This document shows positions 47,815 to 56,724 of a DNA stretch of 64,000 nt, one piece after another. The stretch comes from Dyella telluris (lineage in GTDB: Bacteria; Pseudomonadota; Gammaproteobacteria; Xanthomonadales; Rhodanobacteraceae): positions 1,612,001-1,676,000 of the forward strand of contig NZ_CP060412.1 in NCBI RefSeq assembly GCF_014297575.1, written 5' to 3'. Made by a program: the position numbers and the translations under genes. The notes below the pieces were generated by a model. It saw only the letters and a list, made by a program, of their open reading frames with translations. It was not told where the DNA came from and searched no databases. Positions within the stretch are counted from its first letter, which is position 1. The number at the start of each line of letters is the position of its first letter.

Positions 47815-48270
47815 ATGGACCTGCGCAAGATCAAGAAGCTCATTGACCTGCTCGAGGAATCCAACCTCGCGGAACTTGAGATCAAGGAAGGCGAAGAAGT
47901 GGTCCGCCTGTCGCGCGTGCCCAAGGGCGCCATGACGGTTGCCGCACCGGTCGCCGTGCAGGCCGCCCCGGTCGCCGGGGCACCGGTCGCCGCCGTGGCC
48001 GCCGAAGCCGCCCCGGCCGAATCCGCCCTGCCGCCGGGCCATGTGGTGAAGGCACCGATGGTCGGCACCTTCTACGCCTCGTCCAGCCCGGGCGCCGCCG
48101 CCTTCGTGAAGGTCGGCCAGCAGGTCAAGGCCGGCGAGACGCTGGGCATCATCGAGGCGATGAAGATGTTCAACCAGATCGAGGCCGACGTGGCCGGCAC
48201 CGTGAAGGCCATCCTGCTCGAGAACGGCCAGCCGGTGGAATTCGACCAGCCGATGTTCGTGATCGGCTAA
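47815..48270 (+). CDS. accB: Biotin carboxyl carrier protein of acetyl-CoA carboxylase
   Basis: The protein has 151 residues. The N-terminal helical part ([25 protein letters not shown]) binds the carboxylase. An Ala/Pro/Val-rich linker follows (about 45-70). The C-terminal biotinyl domain carries the attachment lysine K117 in [12 protein letters not shown]. It carries the carboxyl group from AccC to the transferase in fatty acid synthesis. accC follows after 15 bases. Confidence 0.98.
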   Translation: MDLRKIKKLIDLLEESNLAELEIKEGEEVVRLSRVPKGAMTVAAPVAVQAAPVAGAPVAAVAAEAAPAESALPPGHVVKAPMVGTFYASSSPGAAAFVKVGQQVKAGETLGIIEAMKMFNQIEADVAGTVKAILLENGQPVEFDQPMFVIG

Positions 48271-48285
48271 GCCGGGCCCTCCCCT

Positions 48286-49659
48286 ATGCCGATGCTCGAA
48301 AAAGTCGTCATTGCCAACCGTGGTGAGATCGCGCTGCGCGTGCTGCGCGCCTGCCACAGCCTTGGCATCAAAACCGTGGCGGTGCACTCCACCGCCGACC
48401 GCAACCTCAAGCACGTCGGCCTGGCCGACGAAGCCATCTGCATCGGCCCCGCGCCGTCTGCGGACAGCTACCTGAACATCCCGCGCATCATCGCGGCGGC
48501 GGAAATCACCGATGCCCAGGCCATCCACCCAGGTTACGGCTTCCTCTCCGAGCGCGCCGACTTCGCCGAACAGGTGGAGCAGTCGGGCTTCATCTTCATC
48601 GGCCCCACGGCCGATGTGATCCGCCTGATGGGCGACAAGGTGGAAGCCATCCGCGCCATGAAGGCCGCCGGCGTGCCGTGCGTGCCTGGCTCGGGCGGCC
48701 CGCTGGGTGACAACGTCGACGAAAACATGCGCATCGCGCGTGACATCGGCTACCCGGTGATCATCAAGGCCGCCGGTGGCGGTGGTGGTCGCGGCATGCG
48801 CGTGGTGCGCACCGAAGCGCACCTTGGCAACGCCATCACCATGACCAAGCAGGAAGCGAAGGCCGCTTTCGGCAACGATCAGGTGTACATGGAGAAGTTC
48901 CTGGAGAATCCGCGCCACGTGGAAATCCAGGTGCTCGCCGACGGTCAGGGCCACGCGATTCATCTGGGCGAGCGCGACTGCTCCATGCAGCGTCGCCACC
49001 AGAAGGTGGTGGAAGAAGCGCCCGCGCCGGGCATCACGCCGGAACTGCGCGAGCAGATCGGCAAGGTGTGCGTGGACGCCTGCATCCGCATTGGCTATCG
49101 CGGCGCAGGCACCTTCGAATTCCTGTTCGAAGACGGCCGCTTCTACTTCATCGAGATGAACACCCGTATCCAGGTGGAGCATCCGGTGACGGAACTGATC
49201 ACCGGCATCGACCTGGTGCGCGAGCAGCTGCTGATCGCCGGTGGCGAAAAGCTCTCGATCAAACAGTCGGACATCAAGATCCACGGCCACGCGATCGAGT
49301 GCCGCATCAACGCGGAAGATCCGGACAACTTCCTGCCTTCGCCGGGTACGGTGAAGCGCTTCGAGGCACCGGGTGGCCCGGGCGTGCGCGTGGACACCCA
49401 CCTGTACGACGGCTACCGCATCCCGCCGAACTACGATTCGATGATCGGCAAACTGATCGTGCACGGCCCGGATCGCGAAACCGCCATCGCGCGCATGCGC
49501 CTGGCGCTCGCCGAGACGGTGATCGAAGGCGTGAAGTGCAACATCCCGCTGCAGCAGCGCATCATGGCCGACGTCGGCTTCCAGCACGGTGGACAGAACA
49601 TCCACTACCTGGAAAAGCGCATGGCCGAGCAGAAGGAAAAGGCCGCCACCGGCGGCTGA
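48286..49659 (+). CDS. accC: Acetyl-CoA carboxylase biotin carboxylase subunit
   Basis: The protein has 457 residues, normal for AccC (an ATG at 48292 is an alternative start). It has the N-terminal biotin-carboxylase domain ([18 protein letters not shown]), ATP-grasp domain with [14 protein letters not shown], the [13 protein letters not shown] catalytic region and the C-terminal domain (ECRINAEDP). It uses ATP and bicarbonate to carboxylate biotin on AccB. It forms an operon with accB. Confidence 0.99.
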   Translation: MPMLEKVVIANRGEIALRVLRACHSLGIKTVAVHSTADRNLKHVGLADEAICIGPAPSADSYLNIPRIIAAAEITDAQAIHPGYGFLSERADFAEQVEQSGFIFIGPTADVIRLMGDKVEAIRAMKAAGVPCVPGSGGPLGDNVDENMRIARDIGYPVIIKAAGGGGGRGMRVVRTEAHLGNAITMTKQEAKAAFGNDQVYMEKFLENPRHVEIQVLADGQGHAIHLGERDCSMQRRHQKVVEEAPAPGITPELREQIGKVCVDACIRIGYRGAGTFEFLFEDGRFYFIEMNTRIQVEHPVTELITGIDLVREQLLIAGGEKLSIKQSDIKIHGHAIECRINAEDPDNFLPSPGTVKRFEAPGGPGVRVDTHLYDGYRIPPNYDSMIGKLIVHGPDRETAIARMRLALAETVIEGVKCNIPLQQRIMADVGFQHGGQNIHYLEKRMAEQKEKAATGG

Positions 49660-49708
49660 TGTCTCGCCGGCGAGCCGCCCACGCGGCTCGCCGGTCTGCT
49701 TTCTGACG

Positions 49709-50074
49709 ATGTCCGAACTGCTCACACTCCGCGAAGCGATCGACGCCATCACCGAGGCGTTCGACGAAGGCGACGGCTGGGACCGCTATTCATGGGTCTA
49801 TATCCGCGGCCACATTGCCGAGCCCTCGTGCCGGCTGTATCTCTCGCATGTCTCCGATGAGGACGACGCGCTGATCGCCGACCACGGCGAAGCCCTGCCG
49901 CCCTTTGCCGCGCAACATCACCTGCGCCATTTCCTGGAAGCAGCCGATTTTGCCGAGGTGCTGTTCGTGCAGCGCCGGCACCATCCTGCCTCCACGCTGG
50001 ACGAGCTGGCCCGCGCGCTGGACCACTATCGCAAGCACGACAGCTTTTTGGGCGTGCGGCCGGAAGCGTTGTAA
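49709..50074 (+). CDS. Hypothetical protein, 121 aa, between accC and prmA
   Basis: I do not recognise a family with confidence. The protein is acidic and soluble, with WDRYSWVYIRGHI near residues 24-36, a run of Asp/Glu at about 50-60 and a helical end (LDELARALDHYRKHDSFLG). Codon bias fits a real gene. It starts 49 bases after accC on the same strand and may be co-transcribed. No signal peptide or membrane helix is seen. Confidence 0.75.
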   Translation: MSELLTLREAIDAITEAFDEGDGWDRYSWVYIRGHIAEPSCRLYLSHVSDEDDALIADHGEALPPFAAQHHLRHFLEAADFAEVLFVQRRHHPASTLDELARALDHYRKHDSFLGVRPEAL

Positions 50075-50094
50075 GCAAACGACCGAACGGCTGC

Positions 50095-50243
50095 CTGTAG
50101 GAGCTCACCCTGTGAGCGACCGCAGACGGGAGGTTTACCTCAGTCGCAAGCCCTGCCGCCACACGCTGATGCCCCTTTCGCGATATCCCGTCGGTGAGGC
50201 ACGCCATGGGGCCGCGGTCGCGCACAGGGTGCGCTCCTACAGG
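50095..50243. repeat. REP/BIME-like element, copy B
   Basis: The left arm CTGTAGGAGCTCACCCTG (from 50095) and the right arm ending GTGCGCTCCTACAGG (50243) are imperfect inverted copies of the family A arm. They are separated by roughly 90 bases without other structure. It fills most of the gap before prmA. Confidence 0.85.
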
Positions 50244-50316
50244 TGTTACGACGGCCAGCAACACACCCCGCCACCCACATCGGCGACAATGCCCGCCTGA
50301 ACCGCAGGAACACCCC

Positions 50317-51216
50317 ATGCCCTGGCTCGAACTCTCCCTGACCATCCGCGCCGAACAGCAGCCTCGCGTCGAGGAAGCGCTGGACGATCTGGGCGCCCTG
50401 TCCGTCACGCTGCAGGACGCCGACGCGGAAACGCCGGACGAACAGGCCATCTTCGAGCCGGGCGTGGGCGAGTTGCCGCTGTGGCCGACCATCACGCTCA
50501 ACGCGCTGTTCGAGGACGGCACGGATCGCCGCGGCCTGAGCGAAGCACTGGTCGACCTGCTGCCGTGGCTCGAGCCCGACCACCTGCAGTTCCGCGACGT
50601 GGCCGATGAGGACTGGGAGCGTGCCTGGATGGATCAGTTCAAGCCCATGCCGTTCGGCAAGCGCTTGTGGATCTATCCGTGGAACATCGAGCCGCCCGCC
50701 GATGAGGACATCGTGGTGGTGCGACTGGATCCCGGCCTCGCCTTCGGAAGCGGCACGCACCCCACCACCGCGATGTGCCTGCAGTGGCTGGACAGCCTGG
50801 ACCTGAAGGGCAAGACCGTCGTCGATTTCGGCTGCGGCTCGGGCATCCTCGCCATCGCCGCGCTCAAGCTGGGCGCCGCCAGCGCCGTGGGCGTGGACAA
50901 CGATCCGCAGGCACTCACGGCCTCCGCGGACAACGCCGAGCGCAACGAAGTGGCCGATCGCCTGTCCGTGGCCCTGCCCGAAGACCACGTTGCGTCGCCT
51001 GCCGACGTATTCGTCGCCAACATCCTGGCCGGCCCGCTGGGCGAGCTTGCGCCCATCTTCGCCGCCAACGCGAAGCCGGGCGCACCGTTCGCGATCTCCG
51101 GCATCCTGCAGGGCCAGGAAGACGAACTGCTGTTGCGTTACGCCGAGTGGTTCGACGAACTGCGCGTGGACACGCAGGAAGACTGGGTGCGCATCAGCGG
51201 CAAGCGCCGTAGCTGA
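50317..51216 (+). CDS. prmA: Ribosomal protein L11 methyltransferase
   Basis: PrmA trimethylates ribosomal protein L11. The protein has 299 residues from the ATG at 50317, preceded by CAGGAA. The N-terminal L11-recognition domain (MPWLELSLTI, EDWERAWMDQFKPMPFG) is followed by the SAM-binding domain with GLAFGSGTHPTT, VVDFGCGSGILAIAA and the NILAGPL motif. DUF3426 and fis genes follow, as in related genomes. Confidence 0.98.
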   Translation: MPWLELSLTIRAEQQPRVEEALDDLGALSVTLQDADAETPDEQAIFEPGVGELPLWPTITLNALFEDGTDRRGLSEALVDLLPWLEPDHLQFRDVADEDWERAWMDQFKPMPFGKRLWIYPWNIEPPADEDIVVVRLDPGLAFGSGTHPTTAMCLQWLDSLDLKGKTVVDFGCGSGILAIAALKLGAASAVGVDNDPQALTASADNAERNEVADRLSVALPEDHVASPADVFVANILAGPLGELAPIFAANAKPGAPFAISGILQGQEDELLLRYAEWFDELRVDTQEDWVRISGKRRS

Positions 51217-51304
51217 GCGACGGTTCACATCCGTAACCGCGCGCGAGTGATTTGTCGCGCCCGGTGCACTAGGCTTGCCCACGAGTCCGATCACCACGGT
51301 CCGC

Positions 51305-52090
51305 ATGTACGCCCAATGCCCCGAATGCCTCACGGTGTTCTCGCTGAACACGGAAACGCTCGCGCAGGCGCGCGGCGAAGTCGTGTGCGGGCATTGCGAC
51401 GCGGTGTTCGATGCGCTGGCCAGCCTCAGCGACCAACTGCCACCGGAACCCTTCCAGCACCTGCCGCCCCCGCGAACTGACCTGCCGCCCCGGCTGGACC
51501 TCGCGGTGTATCGGCCGCCTGCCGAGATGCCCGCCGTGGCCGAGGCACCGGCGCCGCGCGATGTGCTCGACGAGTTCGCCGACCTGGTGGTGGCGCCACG
51601 CTTCGCCCGCCAGACCGAGAAAAAGCGCCGCTGGCCCTGGATCACCGCCTGCACGCTGCTGCTGCTTGCCCTGGGCGCACAGCTGGGCTGGGCCGAGCGC
51701 GACCTGTTGATCACCGACAACACCACCGGCCCACTGCTGCGTCAGGCCTGCACTTCACTGGGCTGCGAACTGCCGCTGGTGCAGGACACCTCGCGCCTCA
51801 GCCTGGTGGCCCGCGACGTACAGGCACACCCGTCGGTGCCGGGCGCACTGCTGATCACCGCGAACCTGCGCAACGATGCGCCTTTCGCGCAGCCGTATCC
51901 CACCGTATCGATCACGCTGTCCGACGCCAACGGCAACAAGCTCGCCATGCGCCGGCTGCGCTCGTCGGAATACCTGGGCGACGCTGCGGTATTGCAGAAG
52001 GGCATCCCTGCTGGCGGCAGTGCGGCGCTGATGCTTGAAGTGGAAGATCCAGGCGGCAAGGCCGTGGCGTTCGAGTTCGGTTTCGAATAG
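51305..52090 (+). CDS. Zinc-ribbon and DUF3426 domain membrane protein
   Basis: The protein has 261 residues from the ATG at 51305 (a TTG at 51275 is possible). The N-terminal MJ0042-type zinc ribbon has YAQCPEC and VVCGHC. A Pro-rich linker and one membrane helix (about 120-142) precede a periplasmic DUF3426 beta domain with the typical QACTSLGCELP. Function unknown. Relatives commonly lie between prmA and fis, as here. Confidence 0.88.
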   Translation: MYAQCPECLTVFSLNTETLAQARGEVVCGHCDAVFDALASLSDQLPPEPFQHLPPPRTDLPPRLDLAVYRPPAEMPAVAEAPAPRDVLDEFADLVVAPRFARQTEKKRRWPWITACTLLLLALGAQLGWAERDLLITDNTTGPLLRQACTSLGCELPLVQDTSRLSLVARDVQAHPSVPGALLITANLRNDAPFAQPYPTVSITLSDANGNKLAMRRLRSSEYLGDAAVLQKGIPAGGSAALMLEVEDPGGKAVAFEFGFE

Positions 52091-52172
52091 CCATCCATTC
52101 GGCCGATGGCCTGGCGTTCGTTTTCATGCATCACCGCTTGCCGGCGACCCTAGGCACAGGTCGTGCCATCGG

Positions 52173-52206
52173 CGCAAGTAAATGTCCATAGGACATTTTG
52201 CTTGCG
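52173..52206. promoter_or_regulatory. Hairpin in the fis leader region
   Basis: The arms CGCAAGTAAATGTCC and GGACATTTTGCTTGCG pair almost fully around ATA. There is no T tract, so it is not a typical terminator. It sits 170-200 bases before fis, in the 285-base gap after the DUF3426 gene, where I see no other structure. It could be part of the fis control region. Confidence 0.45.
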
Positions 52207-52375
52207 TCGACTCATGACTTTCTTGCAAACCGGGTACTTAAAATTCTCGCCACGCGAGGGTAAACTCCCCCCTTCGTCTCTGCTGCACCCGGCGTTCCAT
52301 GCGAGCCGCCGCCCGCGGTATTGCCATAAACAATTGCAGTGGCCTACGTAGCTACTGCTTAGAACGTGAGGGGAA

Positions 52376-52663
52376 ATGCCCGTGAACGCCGTAAGACTGC
52401 CTGCCAGCGAGTCTCCGAAAGAGACGTCGTCGCAGAGCGCCTTGAGCGAATGCGTCAGCCGCACCGTGCGCCGTTACCTCGCCGACATCGGCGATACGGA
52501 ATGCGACGAGGGCCTGCACGCGCTCGTCATTCGCGAAGTCGAAGGCCCGCTCCTGCGCGAAGTGCTTGCCTGGCACGACGGCAACCAGAGCCGCGCGGCT
52601 GCCGTGCTCGGCATCAACCGCGCCACGTTGCGCAAGAAGCTCGCCGCCCACGGCCTGCTGTAA
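52376..52663 (+). CDS. fis: Fis family nucleoid-associated regulator
   Basis: The protein has 95 residues. The C-terminal helix-turn-helix EVLAWHDGNQSRAAAVLGINRATLRKKLAAHGLL is the hallmark of Fis (about 60-95), and the N-terminal half has the dimerisation helices. GAGGGG lies upstream and suits either the ATG at 52376 or the GTG at 52382. Fis bends DNA and activates rRNA and growth genes. It is preceded by prmA and DUF3426 and followed by purH, a conserved order. Confidence 0.96.
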   Translation: MPVNAVRLPASESPKETSSQSALSECVSRTVRRYLADIGDTECDEGLHALVIREVEGPLLREVLAWHDGNQSRAAAVLGINRATLRKKLAAHGLL

Positions 52664-52803
52664 CACCCCTGCCTGTTCAGCGCACCGCGTGAGCCGGTGC
52701 GCCAGCCTCCGCATTTAGCCGTCCAAGCGTGGCCACTGTCGCCACCGGGCGGCGCAGCCGCCAGACGGCTATAATGCACGGCTTCCCCGCCTTGGAAGCC
52801 GCC

Positions 52804-54414
52804 ATGCCCGCCTCTGCCGTAACCCCCATTCGCCGCGCGCTGCTCAGTGTCTCTGACAAGACCGGGCTGATCACGCTGGGCCAGCGCCTGCACAAGGCCG
52901 GCGTGGAGCTGCTCTCCACCGGCGGCAGCGCCAAGGCGTTGCGCGACGCGGGCATCCCGGTGAAGGACGTGAGCGAACTCACCAGCTTCCCGGAAATCAT
53001 GGACGGTCGCGTCAAGACGCTGCATCCCAAGGTCCACGGTGGCCTGCTGGGTCGCCGCGGCACCGACGACGCCGTGATGACGGAACTGGACATCGCGCCG
53101 ATCGACCTGCTGGTGCTGAACCTGTATCCGTTCGAGCAGACCGTGGCCCGCGCCGACTGCACGCTGGAAGACGCCATCGAGAACATCGACATCGGCGGCC
53201 CCGCGATGCTGCGTTCGGCAGCGAAGAACTGGAACGACGTCGGCGTGCTGACCTCGCCCGACCAGTACGACGAAGCGCTGGCCGAGATCGAATCCCATGG
53301 CGGCCTGGCCCGTGCCACGCGCTTCAAGCTCGCCGTGGCCGCGTTCAACCGTGTATCCAACTACGACGGTGCCATCAGCGACTATCTGTCCGCGCTGAAG
53401 CTCAACGACAACTACGACGCCATCGCGGGCCACGACGCGTTCCCTGCGCAGGCCAATGGCCGCTTCGTGAAGATGATGGATCTTCGCTACGGCGAGAATC
53501 CGCACCAGCAGGCTGCGTTCTACCGCGACCTGTATCCGGCGCCGGGCACGCTGGCGACGTTCCGCCAGCTGCAGGGCAAGGAACTGTCGTTCAACAACAT
53601 CGCCGACTCCGACGCCGCGTGGGAATGCGTGCGTAGTTTTACCAAGCCGGCCTGCGTGATCGTGAAACACGCCAACCCCTGCGGTGTGGCGGTGAGCCTG
53701 GACGGTATCGGCCGCGCCTACGACCTGGCCTACCAGACCGACCCGACCTCGGCGTTCGGCGGCATCATCGCCTTCAACCGCGTGGTGGACGCGGCCACGG
53801 CCAAGGCCATCGTGGACCGCCAGTTCGTCGAAGTAGTGCTTGCTCCCGGCTATGAAGACGATGCGCTCAAGGTGTTCCTCAAGAAGACCAACGTGCGCGT
53901 GCTGGAAATCCCGCCGCCGGCCGACGGCGACCTGGCCAAGGCCCATCCGGGCAATGACTCGCGCCGCGTCGGCTCGGGCCTGCTGATCCAGACTGCCGAC
54001 CGCGCCATGGTCAAGGCCGAAGACCTGAAGATCGTCACCCAGCGCGCACCCACGCCCGCCGAGATCGACGACCTGATCTTCGCCTGGAAGGTCGCCAAGT
54101 ACGTCAAGAGCAACGCCATCGTCTACGCGAAGAACCGCCAGACCATCGGCGTGGGCGCGGGCCAGATGAGCCGCGTGTACAGCGCCAAGATCGCGGGCAT
54201 CAAGGCGGCCGACGAGAAGCTTGAAGTGCGCGGTTCGGTGATGGCTTCCGATGCGTTCTTCCCGTTCCGCGATGGCATCGATGCCGCCGCTGCCGCAGGC
54301 ATCAGCGCCGTGATCCAGCCGGGTGGTTCGATGCGCGATGCGGAAGTGATCGCTGCGGCGGACGAGCACGGCATGGCGATGGTGTTTACGGGGATTCGTC
54401 ACTTCCGTCATTGA
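52804..54414 (+). CDS. purH: Bifunctional AICAR transformylase / IMP cyclohydrolase
   Basis: PurH performs the last two steps of purine synthesis. The protein has 536 residues from the ATG at 52804, with GGAA upstream. The N-terminal cyclohydrolase (MGS-like) domain has [24 protein letters not shown] and [16 protein letters not shown]. The C-terminal transformylase has [24 protein letters not shown] and the end [21 protein letters not shown] terminator follows. purD, often next in relatives, is not here; a repeat region follows instead. Confidence 0.98.
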   Translation: MPASAVTPIRRALLSVSDKTGLITLGQRLHKAGVELLSTGGSAKALRDAGIPVKDVSELTSFPEIMDGRVKTLHPKVHGGLLGRRGTDDAVMTELDIAPIDLLVLNLYPFEQTVARADCTLEDAIENIDIGGPAMLRSAAKNWNDVGVLTSPDQYDEALAEIESHGGLARATRFKLAVAAFNRVSNYDGAISDYLSALKLNDNYDAIAGHDAFPAQANGRFVKMMDLRYGENPHQQAAFYRDLYPAPGTLATFRQLQGKELSFNNIADSDAAWECVRSFTKPACVIVKHANPCGVAVSLDGIGRAYDLAYQTDPTSAFGGIIAFNRVVDAATAKAIVDRQFVEVVLAPGYEDDALKVFLKKTNVRVLEIPPPADGDLAKAHPGNDSRRVGSGLLIQTADRAMVKAEDLKIVTQRAPTPAEIDDLIFAWKVAKYVKSNAIVYAKNRQTIGVGAGQMSRVYSAKIAGIKAADEKLEVRGSVMASDAFFPFRDGIDAAAAAGISAVIQPGGSMRDAEVIAAADEHGMAMVFTGIRHFRH

Positions 54415-54459
54415 TGGTTTTGTTGCTCCCCCGCTTTTTCAGGCGAGGGGGATGATGGA

Positions 54460-54487
54460 AAGGCCGCTCCGTTGGGGCGGCTTTTTC
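54460..54487 (+). terminator. Intrinsic terminator after purH
   Basis: The arms AAGGCCGCTCC and GGGGCGGCTTT (with one G-U pair) and loop GTT are followed by TTTCTTT. It lies 46 bases after the purH stop. Confidence 0.85.
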
Positions 54488-54548
54488 TTTGCGTCTTGCT
54501 TGGTTGTTCTGTCAACGGACTGGCCCTCTCCTGGCAGCAGGCTTTGCT

Positions 54549-54571
54549 CCCTCTCCCCGCCGGGGAGAGGG
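54549..54571. repeat. CCCTCTCCCC palindrome, copy 1
   Basis: CCCTCTCCCC-GCC-GGGGAGAGGG is a perfect ten-base inverted repeat. It is followed by TTGGGGTGAGGGG, the form seen in many proteobacterial genomes. A shorter inverted relative lies at 55151-55182. Confidence 0.85.
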
Positions 54572-54615
54572 TTGGGGTGAGGGGCGGGTGCTCGCCTCAT
54601 AGCTTCCTTCTTTAG

Positions 54616-54644
54616 CCGTCACCCCTGCGGAGGCAGGGGTCCAG
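54616..54644. repeat. Degenerate CGTCATCCC-type repeat
   Basis: GCCGTCACCCCTGCGGAGG followed by CAGGGGTCCAG is a diverged copy of the arm at 20267. It keeps the CCCCTGC/GCAGGGG hairpin with GGAG as loop. Confidence 0.75.
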
Positions 54645-54710
54645 TGCCTTTGCCGTGGGTCGTTGCGTGTAGCGTTGTCGCGATCTGGCCGCCTACGCGG
54701 CGGGCGTTCC

Positions 54711-54776
54711 GACCTCCTGCCGGAGGCCGGGTCACTTTTCTTTGCTTGCTCAAAGAAAAGTAACCAAAAGAAAGAG
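54711..54776. repeat. ACTTTTCTTT repeat, plus-oriented copy
   Basis: The copy contains GACCTCCTGCCGGAGGC, then GGGTCACTTTTCTTTG, CAAAGAAAAGTAACC and AAAAGAAAG. An inverted copy of the same string lies at 55393-55460. The inner TTTTCTTTG/CAAAGAAAA can itself form a hairpin. Confidence 0.85.
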
Positions 54777-54791
54777 CACCCCATCGCGGCG

Positions 54792-54888
54792 CTGGCCGGT
54801 GAAGCCGGCCAGTGCGTGAGGGTCGGCCGGGCTTTTCGACAGGACCTCCATGTCCTGTCGAAAAGGGATCGGCATCCTTGCCGATCCC
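54792..54888. repeat. Run of three hairpins
   Basis: Three adjacent perfect hairpins follow each other: CTGGCCGG/CCGGCCAG; CTTTTCGACAGGA (54832-54844) with TCCTGTCGAAAAG (54853-54865); and GGGATCGGCA (54865-54874) with TGCCGATCCC (54879-54888). They are probably one composite repeat element. Confidence 0.75.
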
Positions 54889-55019
54889 CCTGCGGGCCTG
54901 TCGTCCGCCCCTCACCGCCGCTCAAGGGGTCGGGTAGGTCAAAAGCCTGGAGCCGAAGGCTCGTGCAGCTGCGCTGCACATCGCGACGCGATGACACATC
55001 GAGTGCCGGCTTAGCTTGT

Positions 55020-55105
55020 CTGTAGGAGCGCACTCTGTGCGCGACAGCCTGACGGAGCGGTATCGACATGGCGCTGCGGTCGCGCACAAGGTGCGCTCCT
55101 ACAGG
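55020..55105. repeat. REP/BIME-like element, copy C
   Basis: The left arm CTGTAGGAGCGCACTCTG and the right arm ending GTGCGCTCCTACAGG flank about 30 bases. It belongs to the same family as the palindrome at 3266. Confidence 0.85.
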
Positions 55106-55150
55106 GGGTGTCTCGCACCGTGTGAAGTCTGTTTCTCTATCACCTCAGTG

Positions 55151-55182
55151 CTCACCCCAGTCCTCTCCCGAACGGGAGAGGA
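55151..55182. repeat. CCTCTCCC palindrome, copy 2 (inverted)
   Basis: CTCACCCCAGTCCTCTCCC followed by GAACGGGAGAGGA is an inverted, shortened relative of the element at 54549. Confidence 0.75.
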
Positions 55183-55392
55183 CGAGCGATAGGTGATGTT
55201 CAACGTGAACACCCTAGGGGCAAGGAAGGATGTGCCTCGTAGAGGCACGACGCTCCGCGTTAAGTCCTCTCCGCTTCGGCGCGTTGCGAAGCGCTTCGGT
55301 GTACCCGCTGTGTAGAGGCGGAGGTTGCCAAGCAACACCGTTCCTCAGCCGCCCGGGCTTTTCCCTACGGCATGCTGCCAGCCTTTAGGGCC

Positions 55393-55460
55393 ATTTTCTT
55401 TGGGTTACTTTTCTTTTGGGCCAGCAAAAGAAAAGTGACTCGGCCTCCGGCAGGAGGTCG
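55393..55460. repeat. ACTTTTCTTT repeat, minus-oriented copy
   Basis: CTTTGGGTTACTTTTCTTTT, then AAAAGAAAAGTGAC and GCCTCCGGCAGGAGGTC is the reverse complement form of 54711-54776. The two copies enclose about 620 bases. Confidence 0.85.
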
Positions 55461-55525
55461 AAACGCCTCCGCTGCGTAAGCGGCAACCTGGCGCCTGCGT
55501 GACTACCGAAGGTAGAGAGCAAAGC

Positions 55526-55584
55526 CACTGGATGACCCGCCCCTCGGCGGTTGAACAGCGCCTCCCGCCTTCGCGGGAATGACG
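55526..55584. repeat. 59-base module shared with 43299-43357
   Basis: The module starts CCACTGGATGACC and ends CCTTCGCGGGAATGACG. It matches the right half of the repeat at 43232-43357 base by base with only scattered differences. It lies 34 bases past the symporter gene's stop codon. Confidence 0.85.
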
Positions 55585-55618
55585 GTCATAAGAATGAAGC
55601 CGCGAGGCGACCACCCAT

Positions 55619-56629
55619 TTACCGTGCCGCCGACACACCCTCAACCTCCACCCCACCCTTCAACTCCACCGGCCTCGCCGCATACTTCCTTGCCAACACC
55701 GCACACGTCATCAACTGAATCTGATGAAACAACATGATCGGCAACACGATCGTGCCCAGCGGGTGCCCCGCGAACAACACCTTCGCCATCGGCACACCAC
55801 TGGCCAGGCTCTTCTTCGAACCACAGAACACAATCGTGATCTCATCCTCGCGATTGAAACCCAGCGCACGCGCGCCATACCGCGTGATCAGCAAGGCAAT
55901 CGCCAGCAACACCGCATTGACCACCAGCAAACCACCCAGCACCGGCAGCGGAATCTGCTTCCACAGGCCCTGCAGCACCGCCGCACTGAAGGCGGTGTAC
56001 ACCACCAGCAGGATCGAGCCCTGGTCCACATATGACAGCAACGCGCGGTTGCGTTCCACCCAGCGCCCGATCCAGCGCTGTGCGATCTGCCCGGCGACGA
56101 ACGGCACCAGCAACTGCAGCACGATGGCGCCGATGGAATCCCAGTTCATGCCGCCCTGCCCATGCGACTCCAGCATCACACCCACCAGCAGCGGCGTGAT
56201 GAAGATACCCAGCAGGCTCGAAGCGGAAGCAGAACAGATCGCGGCCGGTACGTTGCCGCGTGCCATCGAGGTAAACGCGATGGATGACTGCACGGTGGAA
56301 GGCAGCGTGCACAGGAACAGCACGCCCAGGTACAGCGCCGGCGTGACCAACGGCGACAGCACCGGGCGCAGCAGCAGGCCCAGCAGCGGAAACAGCACGA
56401 AGGTGCTGCCCAGCACGGTGAGGTGCAGGCGCCAGTGGGTCATGCCCGCCACCACGGCCTCGCGGGAGAGCTTCGCACCGTGCAGGAAGAACAGCAGCGC
56501 GATGGCCAGGTCGGTCAGCACGTTGAACACGCTGGCGGCCGTGCCGCGGCAAGGCAGCAGGCTGGCCAGCAGCACCGTGATGATCAGCGCGCAGGTGAAG
56601 CGATCGGGCAGGAAGCGACGCAGGAACAT
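55619..56629 (-). CDS. Bile acid:sodium symporter family (SBF-like) transporter
   Basis: The protein has 336 residues with about nine or ten membrane helices and begins FLRRFLPDRFTCALIITVLLASLLP. It belongs to the SBF-like (YocS/P7C-type) branch of the bile acid/sodium symporter superfamily; FLCTLPSTVQSSIAFTSMARGN and FCGSKKSLASGVPMAKVLF are typical. The last 40 codons (from about 55740 down) use less biased codons than the rest. It is divergent from a LysR regulator, which probably controls it. The substrate is an unknown organic anion. Confidence 0.9.
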   Translation of the reverse strand: MFLRRFLPDRFTCALIITVLLASLLPCRGTAASVFNVLTDLAIALLFFLHGAKLSREAVVAGMTHWRLHLTVLGSTFVLFPLLGLLLRPVLSPLVTPALYLGVLFLCTLPSTVQSSIAFTSMARGNVPAAICSASASSLLGIFITPLLVGVMLESHGQGGMNWDSIGAIVLQLLVPFVAGQIAQRWIGRWVERNRALLSYVDQGSILLVVYTAFSAAVLQGLWKQIPLPVLGGLLVVNAVLLAIALLITRYGARALGFNREDEITIVFCGSKKSLASGVPMAKVLFAGHPLGTIVLPIMLFHQIQLMTCAVLARKYAARPVELKGGVEVEGVSAAR

Positions 56630-56678
56630 GGCCGTAGGGGACAGATCAGGGGATTGGCGCTATTGGACCGCCAGGCCA

Positions 56679-56690
56679 TTGATTAATCAA
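56679..56690. promoter_or_regulatory. Palindrome in the symporter/LysR divergent promoter
   Basis: TTGATTAATCAA is a perfect 12-base palindrome with the T-N11-A spacing class of LysR sites nearby. It lies 35 bases before the lysR start in a 95-base divergent region rich in A and T. It is a candidate LysR binding site. Confidence 0.45.
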
Positions 56691-56724
56691 ATCGTTTTAT
56701 CTGATCTACTGATACAATAACGGC

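Larger units (their letters stand above)
54500..55610. other. 1.1-kb gene-free mosaic of palindromic repeats
   Basis: No open frame here has a recognisable product or a ribosome binding site. The stretch is a patchwork of at least eight palindromic or inverted elements listed separately, from four or more families. It separates purH from the symporter/LysR pair and looks like a hot spot where such elements collect. Confidence 0.8.

Noticed and set aside
47269..49752. Open frame of 827 codons opposite aroQ-accB-accC
   Set aside because: Codon-bias shadow of three conserved genes; no ribosome binding site or recognisable domain.
52474..54411. Open frame of 645 codons opposite purH and fis
   Set aside because: Shadow of purH; it runs through the fis-purH gap only by chance.
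54512..55087. Open frames in the repeat mosaic after purH
   Set aside because: They consist of translated palindromic repeats and have no ribosome binding site or similarity to proteins.
54500..55610. Insertion sequence or CRISPR array in the repeat region
   Set aside because: No transposase fragment is present, and the repeats differ in length and type with no regular spacing.
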